A stretch of 64,000 bases of DNA from Candidatus Tenderia electrophaga. Lineage in GTDB: Bacteria > Pseudomonadota > Gammaproteobacteria > Tenderiales > Tenderiaceae. The stretch is taken from the NCBI GenBank assembly GCA_001447805.1, contig CP013099.1, positions 2,861,181 to 2,925,180 of the forward strand, written 5' to 3'. The position numbers and the translations under genes are program-made. The notes below the pieces were generated by a model. It had not been told where the DNA came from. It did not search any database and was given only the letters and a program-made list of their open reading frames with translations. Positions 1 through 8,867 of this stretch are shown piece by piece. Position 1 is the first letter of the stretch, and each line of letters starts with the position of its first letter.

Positions 1-1732
1 GCGCCGTCATGCCGGTGCTGGCGCCGGCCTGCACTTCGCGGGCATAGCCCAGTTCGGGCTCTTCGATGGCGTTGACATTGGCATTGTGCTGCAGCAAGTC
101 GGCGACGATACGGTGGTTACCGGTTTTGGCCGCCTCCATCAAGGGACTCAGGCCGGCCAGGCTTTCGATACTGACATCGGCACCGTGTGCCAGCAGCAAC
201 TCCACTAGGTGGCGACGGCCGTTTTCCACCGCCACGTAGAGTGGCGTCTTACCCATAAAACCGCGATAATCCACCTCGGCGCCGGCCTCGATCAAGGCCC
301 GTGCGACCTCTTCATGGCCCTTCTCCACCGCCACGATCAACGCGCTGTCCTTGCCCATGGATTGTTTTGCCATGGCCATGCGGTTGCGCCGATTGTCCTG
401 TTCCCGGGCGTTGGGATCGGCGCCGTGCTCGAGCAACAACCGCGCCACCTGAACATCCCCGCCAGCGGCGGCCACCAATAACGGCGTCTCACCATGGCGG
501 TTGGCCAGACCCACTTGCGCGCCATGCTCGAGCAGAAAGCGGACGATGTCCTGATGCCGCTGGCGCACGGCGGCGTGCAGGGCGGAATCACTGCGCGCGG
601 CGGCCTCCATCAAGTCGCGCTCACGCAAGGGGGCGTGGGATTTGGACAGCGCAAACTGGCTCAATCCGGCGGGCAAGAAATTGATTTCCGCCCCACCCGC
701 AACCAGCGCCTCGACCGTTTCCAGACGGCCTTCATAGGCCGCTGCCAGCAAGGGCAGAATGCCGTTATTATTGGCGGAGTTGGGGTCGGCCGAGCCGTCA
801 CCCAACAACTGTTTCACCTTAACCACGTCACCAATGCGTGCCGCCTTGAGCAGGCTCTCGTCGGCATCCAGGCCGGCGTAGACCTGTTCATCCTTGGCGC
901 CGGCCTGTTTCAGCACCGCGATGAGCTTGGCGTCATCGGTGGTACGGGCATAGTTGAGCGCCGCCTCGCCGTGGTTGCTGGTAAGATTGGGATCGGCGCC
1001 GTTCTGCAATAACAACTGCGCCATAGAGACCCAATCGACCGGCTCGCGGGTCAGACCGTGGGTCGCTGCATACATCAAGGGCGTGAAGCCGCTGTTGTCG
1101 AAATTGGGGCGTACCGTGTTGCGTAGGTTGGGATTGGCGCCGCCGTTGAGCAGCACCTTGGCGGTATCGTAATGGCCGTACCGAACCGCCATGTGCAGGG
1201 CGGTTTCGCCTTCATTGTTGCGGGCGTTGACGGCGGCGCCCTGTTTAATCAGCTGATGCGCCAATTGGTAATCGCCCTTGGTCGCCGCCCCCATGAGGGC
1301 CGTGATGTCTTTATTATTGGCTTCGTCGACGTCGGCGCCGCGGGCCAGCAGCAACAGCGCCATTTGTTTCTGACCGCTGCTGGCCGCGGCGATCAAGGCG
1401 GTGTTGCCGTAGGCGTCCTTGGCGTCCACGTCCATGCCGCCGTCGAGCAGATAGGTCACCGCCTCGGTCTGACCGTAGCGGGCGCCCAGCACCAAGCGTT
1501 CCGGAGACGCATCGACCAAGGGCGAGTCGCCGTCGTCCTCGGTTGCCGAGGCGTGTGCTTGCATCGCGGCCACCGGCGTGGGTGTCGGCGCCGCCGTGGC
1601 TTCGGGGGCCGGGTCGGCACTGTTGACACTGGCGGTCTGTGAACCACTGCAGGCCGTCAGCGCCAGGCTGAGCGCGCCGCTGCACAACAGCACGGCGATC
1701 AATTTGAAAGGCTTGAATGTGTCTTGTTGCAT
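1..1732 (-). CDS. ankyrin-repeat lipoprotein, 3' end outside window
   Basis: An open frame of about 577 codons runs leftward from the ATG at 1732 off the window edge, so the C-terminus is missing. The start follows a purine-rich AGGGGG stretch. The N-terminus is a lipoprotein signal: a basic start, a hydrophobic core and the lipobox LTAC at about residues 25-28. An Ala/Pro/Thr-rich linker follows, then from about residue 70 onward at least ten ankyrin units, seen as repeated blocks such as GNTALIAAASSGQ, GETALHMAVRYGH and GETPLLVAAAGGD. Ankyrin arrays bind other proteins; no enzyme domain is visible in the part present. The residue after the lipobox Cys is Ser, which would favour outer-membrane sorting, so a periplasm-facing scaffold is the likeliest role. 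The partner is unknown. It is separated from dnaQ by about 270 bp and is probably transcribed on its own. Confidence 0.85.
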   Translation of the reverse strand, partial: MQQDTFKPFKLIAVLLCSGALSLALTACSGSQTASVNSADPAPEATAAPTPTPVAAMQAHASATEDDGDSPLVDASPERLVLGARYGQTEAVTYLLDGGMDVDAKDAYGNTALIAAASSGQKQMALLLLARGADVDEANNKDITALMGAATKGDYQLAHQLIKQGAAVNARNNEGETALHMAVRYGHYDTAKVLLNGGANPNLRNTVRPNFDNSGFTPLMYAATHGLTREPVDWVSMAQLLLQNGADPNLTSNHGEAALNYARTTDDAKLIAVLKQAGAKDEQVYAGLDADESLLKAARIGDVVKVKQLLGDGSADPNSANNNGILPLLAAAYEGRLETVEALVAGGAEINFLPAGLSQFALSKSHAPLRERDLMEAAARSDSALHAAVRQRHQDIVRFLLEHGAQVGLANRHGETPLLVAAAGGDVQVARLLLEHGADPNAREQDNRRNRMAMAKQSMGKDSALIVAVEKGHEEVARALIEAGAEVDYRGFMGKTPLYVAVENGRRHLVELLLAHGADVSIESLAGLSPLMEAAKTGNHRIVADLLQHNANVNAIEEPELGYAREVQAGASTGMTA

Positions 1733-2002
1733 GGTATTTCCCCCCTGATCCGAGCCAGGTGCGCTGCCGTAGTGACTAAGGTGATGCCGGTTCATCCGTG
1801 AGGGGCGGCGTCAATCAACGATTGCAACCACGTGTTTATCCTTATAATTATCAGACCTACTCATAGTAGCACATAGGCAATAAGCCGATATGGCGCGACC
1901 TGCCGCGCGCAGCGTTTAATACCTGACATTATTACAACAGTATAGCCATATGCGATCGAGATCAAATGTAAGGCGGGGTAAAGGCCCGGCCGCGACGCAG
2001 GC

Positions 2003-2722
2003 CTAAGATTCGAGTTCACGCCACAGCGGCACCCCGCCGCTGGCGTGCTCGAGCTTGTCGAGATACTCGGCATGGGCGACAAGCTCGTCGTCGGCCGCCC
2101 GGATGACCCGCAGTTGGGCCCGGTTCGGCGTCAGCGGCGCGCGCACCTGCTTGTCTTGCGTTCCCGCACCGGCCTCGGTTTCGGCATCCAACAGCAGAGA
2201 GGTCTGACCGCCGGTCATGGCCAGGTAGAGGTCGGCCAGGATCTCCGAGTCGAGCAAGGCGCCGTGCAAGGTGCGACTGGAATTGTCGATGTCGTAGCGC
2301 CGGCACAGGGCATCCAAGCTATTGCGCTGTCCCGGATGCAGTTCACGCGCCATCAGCAAGGTGTCGAGCACCTGGCAGTGGTCGGTCACCTGGCCCCAGT
2401 CGGCGCCCAAACGCACGAATTCATGGTTGATGAAACCGACGTCGAAGGGCGCGTTGTGAATGATCAGTTCGGCGCCGCGAATAAACTCGAGAAACTCCCC
2501 GGCCACGTCGGCGAAGCGCGGCTTGTCGGCCAGGAACTCGTTGGTGATGCCGTGCACCTCGATGGCGCTGTCGTCGATATCGCGATCCGGCTGCAGGTAT
2601 TGGTGATAGTGATTGCCGCTGAGGCGGCGGTTGATCAGTTCAACACAACCGATTTCGATAATACGATGGCCCTCGGCGGGTTCCAGGCCGGTGGTTTCCG
2701 TGTCGAGTACAATCTGTCGCAT
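2003..2722 (-). CDS. dnaQ: DNA polymerase III epsilon subunit (3'-5' proofreading exonuclease)
   Basis: This 239-residue protein removes mispaired nucleotides during replication as part of the Pol III core. The DEDDh exonuclease motifs are all present: DTETTG near the N-terminus (Exo I), HNAPFDVGF (Exo II) and HGALLDSEI (Exo III with the catalytic His and Asp). A variable Ala/Glu-rich linker follows, then a C-terminal segment that in this family binds the alpha subunit. The length matches the usual roughly 240 residues. The ATG at 2722 is preceded by AAGGA at good spacing. It lies 18 bp downstream of rnhA in the same direction; dnaQ and rnhA are neighbours in many gammaproteobacteria, although often divergent. 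Confidence 0.97.
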   Translation of the reverse strand: MRQIVLDTETTGLEPAEGHRIIEIGCVELINRRLSGNHYHQYLQPDRDIDDSAIEVHGITNEFLADKPRFADVAGEFLEFIRGAELIIHNAPFDVGFINHEFVRLGADWGQVTDHCQVLDTLLMARELHPGQRNSLDALCRRYDIDNSSRTLHGALLDSEILADLYLAMTGGQTSLLLDAETEAGAGTQDKQVRAPLTPNRAQLRVIRAADDELVAHAEYLDKLEHASGGVPLWRELES

Positions 2723-2740
2723 GCTGATTCCTTACGCTGT

Positions 2741-3184
2741 TCAGTTAACGCTTAGTTCGTCGATACCGCGATTGGCCAGGGCGTCGGCGCGTTCATTTTC
2801 CGCGTGGCCGCTGTGTCCCTTGACCCAATGCCATTCCACCTGATGGCGCGCCGCGGCCTGGTCGAGCTGCTGCCACAAATCCACATTCTTGACCGGCTTT
2901 TTGGCGGAATTCTTCCAGCCGCGTTTTTTCCAGTTGGCTAGCCATTCGGTAATGCCCAGGCGCACGTACTGGGAATCAGTGGTCAAGCGGACCCTGCAGG
3001 GGCGCTTCAGGCTTTCCAGGCCCATGATGGCCGCGGTGAGTTCCATGCGGTTGTTGGTGGTCTCGGCGGCGCCGCCGTAAAGCTCCTTCTCGCGGCCATT
3101 GTAGCGCAGCAGCGCGCCCCAACCACCCGGACCCGGGTTGCCGCGACAGGCGCCGTCGGTGAATATCTCGACTACGTCAGACAT
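2741..3184 (-). CDS. rnhA: ribonuclease HI
   Basis: This 147-residue enzyme cleaves the RNA strand of RNA-DNA hybrids, for example at R-loops and primers. The four acidic active-site residues of type 1 RNase H can be placed: Asp in FTDGAC, Glu in MELTAA, Asp in TTDSQY and Asp in NERADALA. The GNPGPGGWG loop and the basic handle ([11 protein letters not shown]) are also typical. The length is normal for the family. Its start overlaps the end of the upstream methyltransferase gene by 8 bp, so the two are probably co-transcribed. Confidence 0.97.
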   Translation of the reverse strand: MSDVVEIFTDGACRGNPGPGGWGALLRYNGREKELYGGAAETTNNRMELTAAIMGLESLKRPCRVRLTTDSQYVRLGITEWLANWKKRGWKNSAKKPVKNVDLWQQLDQAAARHQVEWHWVKGHSGHAENERADALANRGIDELSVN

Positions 3185-3947
3185 GACTGTGGCGACTCCG
3201 TGTGGTGGGGGTCAGGTCGCCGACCAGGGTGCGGCGCGGGCGCCAGCGCGGCCGAATCGGGGTCAGGGTGGTAACCCGTTTTCTCGCCACCAGCACGTAC
3301 GCCCCGGACAGGCGCGGCCACAGGCGGGCGCCCAGTTTTTCCATAAAGGCGAGTTTTTTCATCACGCCGACGCGCTGGATCGGGGGGCGGTAAAAATAAC
3401 GCCGTACCAGCACCACGTCAAACCCCAGCAGCGCCATCCAGTCCTTGATGCGGGTAAGCGAGAGAAAATCGCCGCACCAAGGCGCCTTGCCGCTGAAACA
3501 GCGACACAGCCGCCAGATACCCCACAGACTCCAGGGGTTGAACCCCAGCACCACGACATGGCCTTCGGGGATCAGGATACGGTCGGCCTCGCGCAGGATC
3601 TGGTGCGGCTGGCGCTCGAACTCCAAGGTATGCGGCAGCAGCACCACGTCCACACTGCCCGATTCGATAGGCATGGCGTCCGGGTAGGCATAGGCCGCCG
3701 GCATGAGCGTCTCACCGCCACTGTCGGCATCGAGTAAGACCTGGTGCCGGATGCGGCTGCCAGCCAGCAAATCATCCCCCAGCAGACAACCGACCTGCAC
3801 GATGTGATAGCCGAACAGGGTCGGCAGAATGCTGTCCAGCTGTTCCCGCTCGCGCTGCAACAGGGCTTGCCCCAAGGGGCGGTTATACCAACCGCGCAGA
3901 CGTTCGCGGATATCGTTGATCTGACAGCGCTTAAGCCCTTCTATCAT
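3177..3947 (-). CDS. class I SAM-dependent methyltransferase, YafS-like
   Basis: This 256-residue protein resembles the Methyltransf_11 group. The segment [19 protein letters not shown] followed by [19 protein letters not shown] corresponds to the post-I/IV region and the strand after it. The nucleotide-binding loop is [10 protein letters not shown], which departs from the usual GxGxG. Position supports the call: a protein of this type (yafS in Escherichia coli) sits between gloB and rnhA in many gammaproteobacteria, as here. The substrate is not known. The ATG at 3947 follows GGGGGA; it faces gloB across about 60 bp, which must hold two divergent promoters. Confidence 0.85.
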   Translation of the reverse strand: MIEGLKRCQINDIRERLRGWYNRPLGQALLQREREQLDSILPTLFGYHIVQVGCLLGDDLLAGSRIRHQVLLDADSGGETLMPAAYAYPDAMPIESGSVDVVLLPHTLEFERQPHQILREADRILIPEGHVVVLGFNPWSLWGIWRLCRCFSGKAPWCGDFLSLTRIKDWMALLGFDVVLVRRYFYRPPIQRVGVMKKLAFMEKLGARLWPRLSGAYVLVARKRVTTLTPIRPRWRPRRTLVGDLTPTTRSRHSHV

Positions 3948-4006
3948 GCATTCCCCCGGCGCCGCGTCGATTGACCTGCGTGGCGATGCTTGTCAGCATG
4001 TGCTGT

Positions 4007-4774
4007 ATGCATTCTATTCATCCCATTCCCGCCTTTGCGGACAATTATATCTGGCTGATCCGGTTTGGCGACCGCCGCGCGGCGGTGGTCGATCCCGGTG
4101 ACGCCGAGCCGGTCCTGCACACCCTACAACAACAAGGCCTGGAACTGGCCGCTGTCCTGATTACCCATCACCACTGGGACCATATCAACGGCCTCGAGTT
4201 GCTGCGTGATCACCACAGTGATATCCCCGTTTACGGCCCGGCCGGCGAACAGATCGCCGGCCTGACCGACACCTGCAGCGAGGGCGACTGTATCACGCTT
4301 GACGGCCTGCGCCTGAAGGTGCTGGACGTGCCCGGCCACACCGCCGGCCATATCGCCTTTTTCGGTCATGGGGCGTTGTTCAGCGGCGATACCCTGTTCG
4401 GCGCCGGCTGCGGTCGACTGCTCGGCGGCACCGCGACCCAACTGTATGAATCGCTGAACAAAATAAGTCGGCTGCCGATATCCACTTATAACTACTGCGC
4501 GCACGAATATACACTCGCCAATCTCGACTTCGCCCAAGCGGTGGAACCGGGCAACAGCGACATCCGGCAGCGCTGCGCAGCGGAACAGCGCAAACGTGAT
4601 CAGGGGCAACCCACCCTGCCCGCGACCCTGGAGCTGGAGCTGGCCACCAATCCCTTCTTGCGCTGCGACCAGGAGGCGGTGATTGTGAGCGCGGAAAACT
4701 TCGCCGGCAAACACCTGGACGGTCCGGACAAGGTGTTCAAGGCGTTACGCCACTGGAAAGACACCTTTGGTTAA
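4007..4774 (+). CDS. gloB: hydroxyacylglutathione hydrolase (glyoxalase II)
   Basis: GloB hydrolyses S-lactoylglutathione to lactate and glutathione, the second step of methylglyoxal detoxification. The metallo-beta-lactamase fold shows the dinuclear metal motif THHHWDH, then GHTAGH, FSGDTLF and the C-terminal HEYTLANL and RHWKD stretches that contact glutathione. An in-frame ATG exists at 3971, but I chose the ATG at 4007 because the family begins at the IPAFADNYIW block. This gives 255 residues, close to the usual 250. No strong ribosome binding site precedes it. It is divergent from the methyltransferase gene. Confidence 0.93.
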   Translation: MHSIHPIPAFADNYIWLIRFGDRRAAVVDPGDAEPVLHTLQQQGLELAAVLITHHHWDHINGLELLRDHHSDIPVYGPAGEQIAGLTDTCSEGDCITLDGLRLKVLDVPGHTAGHIAFFGHGALFSGDTLFGAGCGRLLGGTATQLYESLNKISRLPISTYNYCAHEYTLANLDFAQAVEPGNSDIRQRCAAEQRKRDQGQPTLPATLELELATNPFLRCDQEAVIVSAENFAGKHLDGPDKVFKALRHWKDTFG

Positions 4775-4825
4775 GGCCGTTATACTGTGGCCACAACAAC
4801 AAGCCGGAATTGAAGCAGGACAACC

Positions 4826-6631
4826 ATGAAGATTCGTACACGCCCGTTCACCGCCCCTGTCATATCCACCGTGCTGGTATTGCTGCTGGCCGGCTGCGCC
4901 ACCGGCATGCAGACGCGCAGCGCGACACCATCGCCGCCGCTCGACACGGCCGCGGCTGATAGCATCGAAGAATTCCGCTCGGTCACCGCGGCGCGGGAAC
5001 ACGCCGTTCACCAGTCAGAGGAATTGGCGCTGCTGGAGGAATCGCTGGCGGCCGCCAGTCAGGACGAACCCCTGGAAGATACGGTGGCGGTGCTGCCCGA
5101 GACGGATGCCGATTTCCCCCAACTCGGGGTCGACGCAGGCCAGGCGCAGCCGCAACAGACGGCGGACAATGACGATATGGAACCCATGGCGGAAGCCCCC
5201 GTCGCCGTTGCCCCGGATGACATCTGGCAGCGCCTGCGCAGCGGCTTCGCCCTACCCGACCACGACCACCGCGGTGTCAACGCCCACCGCGACTGGTATG
5301 CCCGGCACCAAAGTTACCTAAATCGCACCTTTGACCGCGCCGAGCCCTATTTTCACCACATCGTCGAACAGGTGGCGGCGCGCGGCATGCCGCTGGAGCT
5401 GGCCCTCCTGCCGGTGGTGGAAAGCGCCTTCCAACCCTTCGCCTACTCTCACGGCCGCGCCGCCGGGCTGTGGCAGTTCATCCCCGGCACCGCGCGCCGC
5501 TACGGCCTTAAGATCGATTGGTGGTATGACGGCCGCCGCGATGTCGCCGCCGCCACCGACGCCGCCCTGGACTATCTGGAGGCCCTGCACAAGCGCTTCG
5601 ACGGCGACTGGCTGCTGGCCCTGGCCGCCTACAACTCCGGCGAAGGCACGGTCTCCCGCGCCGTGCGCAACAACCAACGCCGCGGCAAAGGCACCACCTT
5701 TTGGGATCTGCAACTGCCGCGCGAGACCGAGGGCTACGTGCCCAAACTGCTGGCCATCTCCGGCATCGTGGCCGCGCCGGAAAAGTACGACATCAGCCTC
5801 AGGCCCATTGCCAACCAGCCCTACTTGGCTGAACTGGACATCGGTTCCCAACTCGACCTGGCCATCGCCGCTGAGATGGCCGGCATGACGCTGGAAGACC
5901 TGTATCTGCTCAATCCGGCCTTCAACCGCTGGGCCACGCCGCCCGATGGGCCGCACCGCCTGCTGCTGCCGTTGGACAAGGCCGACGGCTTCGCCCAGCA
6001 ACTGGCGCAATTGCCTCACCGTGAGCGGGTCAAATGGGTCCGCCACCGCATTCGTGAAGGCGAGACCCTGGGACACATCGCGGTCAAATACAAGACCACG
6101 GTCAAGACCATCCAGACCACCAACAAGATTCGCGGCAATATCATCCGCGCCGGCAATTACCTGATCATCCCCGCCGCCAGCCAGTCACTCGACAGCTACG
6201 CCTTGAGCGAAGCCCAGCGCCGCCACAGCACACAAAACAAATCCCGCGCCGGCACCAAGTCCACGTACGCGGTACAGCGCGGCGACACCCTGTGGGATAT
6301 CGCTATGGCGCACAAGGTCTCGGTGCGCCAAGTGGCCGCCTGGAACGGCATGGCACCGCGCGATACCCTGCGGCCGGGACAAACGCTGGTGATCTGGAGC
6401 AAGGCCGACGGTCTGGCCGCACCGGCCGCGAATCCGCTGGCCGAAAGCCTGACACGTAAAATCAATTACCGCGTGCGCAGCGGTGACTCGCTGGCGCGCA
6501 TTTCACAACGCTTCAACGTCAGCGTGGCCGACCTGAAACAGTGGAACCCCAAGGCGCGCGGCAAATACATCCAGCCGGGCCAGCGCCTGGTGGTCTACGT
6601 CGATGTCACCAAGGTGGCAGAGAACATCTAG
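4826..6631 (+). CDS. mltD: membrane-bound lytic murein transglycosylase D with three LysM domains
   Basis: This 601-residue lipoprotein cleaves peptidoglycan glycan strands to form 1,6-anhydro ends. The signal ends in the lipobox LAGC. A low-complexity linker follows to about residue 130. The SLT catalytic domain has the catalytic Glu in LPVVESAFQP, then HGRAAGLWQFIPGTARRYGL and LALAAYNSGEG. Three LysM peptidoglycan-binding domains lie near residues 410-455, 480-525 and 545-595, seen from their HRIREGETLG, YAVQRGDTLW and YRVRSGDSLA starts. The ATG at 4826 follows AGGA. It is 51 bp after gloB, the same order as in many relatives. Confidence 0.96.
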   Translation: MKIRTRPFTAPVISTVLVLLLAGCATGMQTRSATPSPPLDTAAADSIEEFRSVTAAREHAVHQSEELALLEESLAAASQDEPLEDTVAVLPETDADFPQLGVDAGQAQPQQTADNDDMEPMAEAPVAVAPDDIWQRLRSGFALPDHDHRGVNAHRDWYARHQSYLNRTFDRAEPYFHHIVEQVAARGMPLELALLPVVESAFQPFAYSHGRAAGLWQFIPGTARRYGLKIDWWYDGRRDVAAATDAALDYLEALHKRFDGDWLLALAAYNSGEGTVSRAVRNNQRRGKGTTFWDLQLPRETEGYVPKLLAISGIVAAPEKYDISLRPIANQPYLAELDIGSQLDLAIAAEMAGMTLEDLYLLNPAFNRWATPPDGPHRLLLPLDKADGFAQQLAQLPHRERVKWVRHRIREGETLGHIAVKYKTTVKTIQTTNKIRGNIIRAGNYLIIPAASQSLDSYALSEAQRRHSTQNKSRAGTKSTYAVQRGDTLWDIAMAHKVSVRQVAAWNGMAPRDTLRPGQTLVIWSKADGLAAPAANPLAESLTRKINYRVRSGDSLARISQRFNVSVADLKQWNPKARGKYIQPGQRLVVYVDVTKVAENI

Positions 6632-6646
6632 GCGCCTGTCGGTCGA

Positions 6647-6961
6647 TCAAACCGAACAACGCCGCTCGGCCAGTTTTGCAATCAGGCCGCGTGTGGATTG
6701 ATCGACCCGGGCGAACATAACACCGAATCCGACGTTGTTGCGATGTATCACCAGTCCCGAGACCTGAATCGGTTCCTGCTCGAGGGTGATTTGGGGCATG
6801 GAAATGGTGACATAACGTTCAACGTTAAATCCGGCACCGTTTACCACAAACATTCCATCGCGGCTGACATTGTATATCAACCCCATGGATCGCTCGCCTT
6901 GCCTGTTTTTAATTTCAGCCAGTGCAAATGTACGACAACGCGTTCCCTGACGATTCTCCAT
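6647..6961 (-). CDS. PilZ domain protein (candidate c-di-GMP receptor)
   Basis: A single-domain protein of about 104 residues. It has both ligand-binding signatures of PilZ: RQGTR (RxxxR) at the N-terminus and NVSRDG (D/NxSxxG) about 30 residues later, followed by the expected beta-barrel strands. Proteins of this form bind cyclic di-GMP and pass the signal to a partner. The start at 6961 was chosen over upstream in-frame codons because GGGGAAG precedes it and PilZ domains begin close to RxxxR. It lies 85 bp downstream of a GGDEF diguanylate cyclase in the same direction, so the two may form a synthesis and reception pair. Confidence 0.88.
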   Translation of the reverse strand: MENRQGTRCRTFALAEIKNRQGERSMGLIYNVSRDGMFVVNGAGFNVERYVTISMPQITLEQEPIQVSGLVIHRNNVGFGVMFARVDQSTRGLIAKLAERRCSV

Positions 6962-7046
6962 GCTACTTCCCCTACTCCTCAATATGCATCCTTGCAATCA
7001 ACCCTGCGGCAAGGCGGCCCTGCCACAACCCATCTCCCATACCAAA

Positions 7047-8006
7047 TCAGAGATCGCCCGCCGGCGGGACCGTAAAGATCTTGGTGCGACACGACCGTTT
7101 GGCCCGGTAGCAGGCCTCATCCGCCTTGGTGATTACGCTCGCCAAGTCACCATAACGATAATCCACGGCAACGACACCGATACTGACATCGATCTCGATC
7201 TCACGGCCCTGCCAACTCAAGGCATACTCGCGCAGCGTGGCGCGCAACATGCGCGCCGCTGCCACCGCATCCTGCATGGAACAATGTTCCAGCAACAACA
7301 TAAATTCGTCCCCGCCGTAGCGCGCCACCGTATCGCGCTCGCGCACTATGGAATTGAATAGCTTGACCACTTGACGCAGCACCTCATCCCCGGCTTGATG
7401 GCCGTAGGCGTCATTGATCAGCTTGAAGCCGTCCAAATCCAGGAACAGCAGCGCATGTGCCTGACCCGATTGTTTAGATTTATTCAGCAACCGCTCGATA
7501 CGCTTCTCGATCTCGCGCCGATTGACGATACCGGTGAGGCCATCATGGGTCGATTGGTGATTCAGTTGATCGACGGCACGCTTAATTGCACCGACTTCGT
7601 GTATCACGATACTCATTCCCGAGGGATTCACATCCGGAGAACGGCGTGTATAGGCGATCGACAGCCTGACCGGAATCATGCGACCGTCATCGTGCTGCAT
7701 GAGATACCAGAGACCGTGCTTCGGTAGACTTTCGGGCAATACAGAGTCGTCCTGCGTGACTGAATCGACGGGCTGATCTTCATGGAACAGGCGAATCACT
7801 TCCCCCCAGTGTTTACCCACCGCGCTGGAAAACGTGTTTCCGAGAAAGCCCTCCGCCGCCTGGTTCAAATAGAATATTTTTTGATCCATGTTAACGGCGA
7901 CCAGCGGCGCCGCCAAACTATCCATCAGGCACCACGCGAGATCCGATACGCCGGCATCGTCCTTTATCTGTGCTTGTGAACAGTTATTGCCAACATCAAC
8001 CGCCAT
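7047..8006 (-). CDS. PAS-GGDEF diguanylate cyclase
   Basis: This 319-residue cytoplasmic protein should make cyclic di-GMP from two GTP. A PAS sensor covers about residues 25-140, followed by a C-terminal GGDEF domain. The GGDEF signature is intact at residues 231-235, as is the inhibitory RxxD site (residues 222-225), so product feedback is expected. No membrane segment is seen. The ATG at 8006 is supported by AAAGGGAG six bases upstream; the TTG at 8012 is an alternative without such spacing. Its upstream region contains a 20-bp palindrome at 8108-8127 that may be an operator, and the next gene upstream encodes a LuxR-class response regulator. Confidence 0.95.
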   Translation of the reverse strand: MAVDVGNNCSQAQIKDDAGVSDLAWCLMDSLAAPLVAVNMDQKIFYLNQAAEGFLGNTFSSAVGKHWGEVIRLFHEDQPVDSVTQDDSVLPESLPKHGLWYLMQHDDGRMIPVRLSIAYTRRSPDVNPSGMSIVIHEVGAIKRAVDQLNHQSTHDGLTGIVNRREIEKRIERLLNKSKQSGQAHALLFLDLDGFKLINDAYGHQAGDEVLRQVVKLFNSIVRERDTVARYGGDEFMLLLEHCSMQDAVAAARMLRATLREYALSWQGREIEIDVSIGVVAVDYRYGDLASVITKADEACYRAKRSCRTKIFTVPPAGDL

Positions 8007-8107
8007 ACGCAACTCCCTTTCGCGAGCCGAACTCGTGCGTTCAGATCAATCAAGTGTGAGCTGCTAAGGTAGGGGAATCCCATATGCGTGGTAAAGACAG
8101 GGATTTA

Positions 8108-8127
8108 CTTAGGTATCATTACCTAGG
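8108..8127. promoter_or_regulatory. candidate operator palindrome upstream of the diguanylate cyclase
   Basis: The arms CTTAGGTA and TACCTAGG flank a 4-base centre TCAT and pair at seven of eight positions. The site lies about 100 bp before the ATG of the cyclase gene and just past the end of the response regulator gene. A related sequence, AGGT-CATTACC, occurs at 10684-10694 upstream of the kinase. Dimeric LuxR/FixJ-type regulators bind such inverted repeats, so binding by the neighbouring regulator is possible. This is inference from symmetry and position only. Confidence 0.4.
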
Positions 8128-8231
8128 GCCAGGAATGCGACGATCGCCTTAAAAAGGCTGCCCATGTTGCTTGTAGGCTCCCTCCGCGATTGGGGCTCAC
8201 GACAAGGCACCTTCGCGGGGGAAGGCGGCGC

Positions 8232-8846
8232 CTATTCGGTGACCGAATCGATGAGCAGTTTGGCTGCCTCACTGAGCTCCATGGCGCTGCTTATTTTTAG
8301 TTTGGCCATGGCGCCGGCCCTGTATTTCTCCACTGTGCGAAAACTGATCCCAAGGGCTTTAGCGGCTTCCTTATTGGTGCGCCCCTCGGCGACCAGCTTG
8401 ATGACCTCTTTTTCGCGCGGCGTCAGATAGGCGATGCGCTCATTCAGTTTGCGGGCCGCCGTAGCTAGCTGATGCTGGCGCCGGTCATAGGCCAGCGCCT
8501 GCTCCACACGCTCAATCAGTTGCTCCGGTGAGACGGGCTTTTCGAGAAAATCAACGGCACCTTTCTTCATGGCCTGTACCGCAGACTCCACCCTGCCGTA
8601 CCCCGTCATAAATATGATCGGCAGGGACACGCCGCGGCGTTTCAGCTCGTCTTGCAGCAACAGGCCGCTCATTCCGGGCATATTGACATCGGTAATTATA
8701 CAGCCCCTGAAATTACGCTCGCATACCGCCAGAAACTCTTCCGCCGTGGCAAAGCATTCGACGACATGGCCCACGTCATCCAGGATTTTTGTCAACGCCC
8801 TACAGATGGCCACCTCATCATCGATCACATATACCACCTGAAACAT
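8232..8846 (-). CDS. FixJ-like response regulator (receiver plus LuxR-type HTH)
   Basis: This 204-residue protein has an N-terminal receiver domain with the acidic pair in VIDDE, the phospho-acceptor Asp53 in ITDVNMPGMSG and the conserved Lys103 in LEKP. After a linker, a LuxR/NarL-type helix-turn-helix covers about residues 137-200 (LTPREKEVIKLVAEG, then FRTVEKYRAG). It most resembles the FixJ/StyR/TodT group, which activates transcription when phosphorylated. An excellent AAAGGAGG precedes the ATG at 8846 by seven bases. It follows the sensor kinase by 21 bp and is certainly in the same operon. Its targets are unknown; a palindrome just downstream is a candidate. Confidence 0.95.
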   Translation of the reverse strand: MFQVVYVIDDEVAICRALTKILDDVGHVVECFATAEEFLAVCERNFRGCIITDVNMPGMSGLLLQDELKRRGVSLPIIFMTGYGRVESAVQAMKKGAVDFLEKPVSPEQLIERVEQALAYDRRQHQLATAARKLNERIAYLTPREKEVIKLVAEGRTNKEAAKALGISFRTVEKYRAGAMAKLKISSAMELSEAAKLLIDSVTE

Positions 8847-8867
8847 AATGCGTCCTCCTTTCCCAAG

